From Raineyella sp034933565 (GTDB taxonomy: Bacteria > Actinomycetota > Actinomycetes > Propionibacteriales > Propionibacteriaceae), in contig NZ_JAYFNG010000023.1 in the NCBI RefSeq assembly GCF_034933565.1, positions 1 through 64,000 of the forward strand: DNA of 64,000 bases, read 5' to 3'. Under the pieces are notes generated by a model. The model did no database searches. It had not been told where the DNA came from and saw only the letters and a list, made by a program, of their open reading frames with translations. The position numbers were made by a program, and so were the translations under genes. Below, in pieces: positions 62,672 through 64,000 of the stretch (position 1 is the stretch's first letter; each line of letters starts with the position of its first letter).

Positions 62672-63532
62672 GTGAACTCTGAACGTCCGTTCCTCAAGGT
62701 CGCCGTCCCGAACAAGGGGTCCCTGTCCGACGCCTCGCAGCAGATGCTGCGCGAGGCGGGCTATCGGCAGCGCACCGAGTCCAAGGAACTCATGGTGGTC
62801 GACGAGGCCAACCGGGTCGAGTTCTACTACCTGCGCCCCCGCGACATCGCCATCTATGTGGGGGAGGGCACCCTCGACATCGGCTTCACCGGCCGCGACA
62901 TGCTGCTCGACTCCGGTGCCGGGGCGACCGAGATCCGGGCCCTCGGCTTCGGCGGGACCCGGTTCCGTTTCGCCGCCCCGATGCAGGACCGGATGTCGGT
63001 CGAGCAGCTCGAAGGCAAGCGGATCGCCACCTCCTACCCAGGCTTGGTGAAGTCCTGGCTGGACGAGCGTTCGATGTCGGCCCGGCTGATCAACCTGGAC
63101 GGGGCGGTGGAGAACTCCATCCGCCTCGGCGTGGCCGATGCCATCGCCGACGTGGTGGAGACCGGTTCCACGCTCAAGCGGGCCGGTCTGGCGGTCTTCG
63201 GTGAGCCGATCCTGCAGTCCGAGGCGATCCTGGTCCAGCGCAACGGAGAGGTCCCCGAGGGACTCGACCACTTCGTGCAGCGCATCGAGGGTGTGCTGGT
63301 GGCCCGGGCGTACGTTCTGATGGACTACGACGTGTCCGAGGAGAAGCTCGAGGCCGCCCTTGCGCTGACCCCCGGCTTCGAGTCGCCGACCGTCTCCGAG
63401 CTCGCCCGCAAGGGCTGGTTCGCGGTCCGCGCGATGGTGCCCGCCGCCGACGCCCATCTCGTCATGGATGATCTGTGGGATCTCGGCGCCCGTGCGATCC
63501 TGGTCACCGACCTGGCTGCCTGCCGACTCTGA
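62672..63532 (+). CDS. hisG: ATP phosphoribosyltransferase (long form)
   Basis: HisG starts histidine synthesis by joining PRPP and ATP and is inhibited by histidine. FLKVAVPNKGSLSDAS (about 7-22), GEGTLDIGFTGRDML and the PRPP loop VADAIADVVETGSTLK (about 152-167). The C-terminal regulatory domain (about 215-286) shows it is the hexameric long form that needs no HisZ. Leaderless GTG start. 286 aa. Confidence 0.96.
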   Translation: MNSERPFLKVAVPNKGSLSDASQQMLREAGYRQRTESKELMVVDEANRVEFYYLRPRDIAIYVGEGTLDIGFTGRDMLLDSGAGATEIRALGFGGTRFRFAAPMQDRMSVEQLEGKRIATSYPGLVKSWLDERSMSARLINLDGAVENSIRLGVADAIADVVETGSTLKRAGLAVFGEPILQSEAILVQRNGEVPEGLDHFVQRIEGVLVARAYVLMDYDVSEEKLEAALALTPGFESPTVSELARKGWFAVRAMVPAADAHLVMDDLWDLGARAILVTDLAACRL

Positions 63533-63556
63533 GCCGCAGGCCGGGGAGTATCTGAC

Positions 63557-64000
63557 ATGGAGGTCCTGCTGCGGGTCCGGTCCCGCGCCCTGCTGTCCAG
63601 CGCCATCGTGGTCTCGGTGCTGGTGCTGGGCAGTCCGGTGGTCACCTGGTTCCTGTTGCCGGGGGAGCTGCAGGCGCTGGCGACCGGGCCGGAGCTCGCG
63701 CTGATCATCGGCACCCTGCTGGTCATCGTGATCTTCGTGATGGGGCTCGGGCTGTCCTCGCTCGTCGCCACCGAGGAGGGCGTGACGATCAGCACCGGGG
63801 TGATCCGGCACCACTACGGCTGGCACGAGATCTCCGGCATCCGGTTCGAGGAGAACGACCCCTGGGCGTACGTCCTCACCTTCCGCCGCGACCGAGACGG
63901 CGACCCGCAACGCCGGATGGTGATGGCCATCCAGACCCCCGACGGGGATCGGGCCCGGCTCAACGCCGCCCGGCTCCAGGAGCTGTGGATCACCCACCGG
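63557..64000 (+). CDS. PH-domain membrane protein (3' end cut by the window)
   Basis: An open frame from ATG 63557 (GGGGAG 9 nt upstream) runs to the last base, 148 codons. Residues 1-16 are basic, then two hydrophobic helices (about 13-34 and 47-70), then a bacterial-PH-like sandwich: EEGVTISTGVIRHHYGWHEISGIRFEENDPWAYVL. This is the two-helix plus PH arrangement found next to hisG in actinobacteria. Function unknown; starts 24 bases after hisG. Confidence 0.8.
   Translation, partial: MEVLLRVRSRALLSSAIVVSVLVLGSPVVTWFLLPGELQALATGPELALIIGTLLVIVIFVMGLGLSSLVATEEGVTISTGVIRHHYGWHEISGIRFEENDPWAYVLTFRRDRDGDPQRRMVMAIQTPDGDRARLNAARLQELWITHR

Overview
The window is about 64 kb of very GC-rich (roughly 70% by inspection), gene-dense bacterial chromosome. 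It is a high-GC actinobacterium: mycothiol cysteine ligase (MshC), the DUF3090/SCO1664/MSMEG_4193 gene group, a B-type succinate dehydrogenase (sdhCAB), malate:quinone oxidoreductase, zinc-binding forms of L28 and L32, frequent GTG starts, and many starts placed 6-7 nt after a TANNNT -10 box (leaderless transcripts). Gene content and order suggest Propionibacteriaceae or a close relative; that is inference. Nothing resembles an insertion sequence, prophage, integron or CRISPR array; this is core chromosome with a few accessory genes.

Layout. 1-5.1 kb (+): infB (5'-truncated by the window), rbfA, truB, ribF. 5.3-7.0 kb (-): ribonuclease J. 7.3-9.7 kb (+): a GNAT acetyltransferase, dapB, a kinase-like phosphotransferase. 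9.7-17.2 kb (-): M16 peptidase, pnp, rpsO, rpmB and the coupled rsmD-coaD-argE operon. 17.3-28.8 kb: an FMN-binding split-barrel protein (+), recG (-), then (+) yceD-rpmF-rnc-mutM, a GtrA membrane protein, a small anchored protein, ftsY, ffh and an amidohydrolase. 29-31.2 kb (+): rpsP-khpA-rimM-trmD. 31.3-34.9 kb (+): sdhCAB. 34.9-41.8 kb (+): nitrilase-family amidase, rplS, lepB-rnhB-DUF2469, yraN-comM-dprA. 42-49 kb: small GNAT (-), cystathionine gamma-synthase/lyase, a short orphan gene, a frameshifted small gene, and a polysaccharide locus (NodB deacetylase fused to GT2, membrane protein, lipoprotein). 49-56 kb: mqo (-), a zincin gene overlapping a tocopherol-cyclase-like gene (+), ATP-dependent DNA ligase (+), a membrane glycosyltransferase (-) preceded by a 27-codon leaderless ORF. 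56.3 kb: tRNA-Leu(GAG) (-). 56.6-64 kb: DUF5703, aldo/keto reductase, flavin reductase-like protein, then phosphomutase, DUF3090, SCO1664-like, mshC-hisE, hisG and the start of a PH-domain membrane protein.

Most genes serve ribosome assembly and translation (IF2, RbfA, TruB, RimM, TrmD, RsmD, S15, S16, L19, L28, L32), RNA turnover (RNase J, PNPase, RNase III, RNase HII), co-translational targeting and export (FtsY, Ffh, signal peptidase I), DNA repair and uptake (RecG, MutM, DprA, ComM, LigB), and central or amino-acid metabolism (Sdh, Mqo, DapB, ArgE, HisE, HisG).

The most unusual points are: mshC runs in frame, with no stop codon, into hisE, which keeps its own internal leaderless promoter; a leaderless upstream ORF ends in an ATGA overlap with a membrane glycosyltransferase; three of the four TAG stop codons in the window are also the first three bases of a TAGNNT -10 box; a perfect 25-bp inverted repeat abuts the tRNA-Leu 3' end; and an M16 peptidase gene has no ATG/GTG/TTG start after the preceding terminator.
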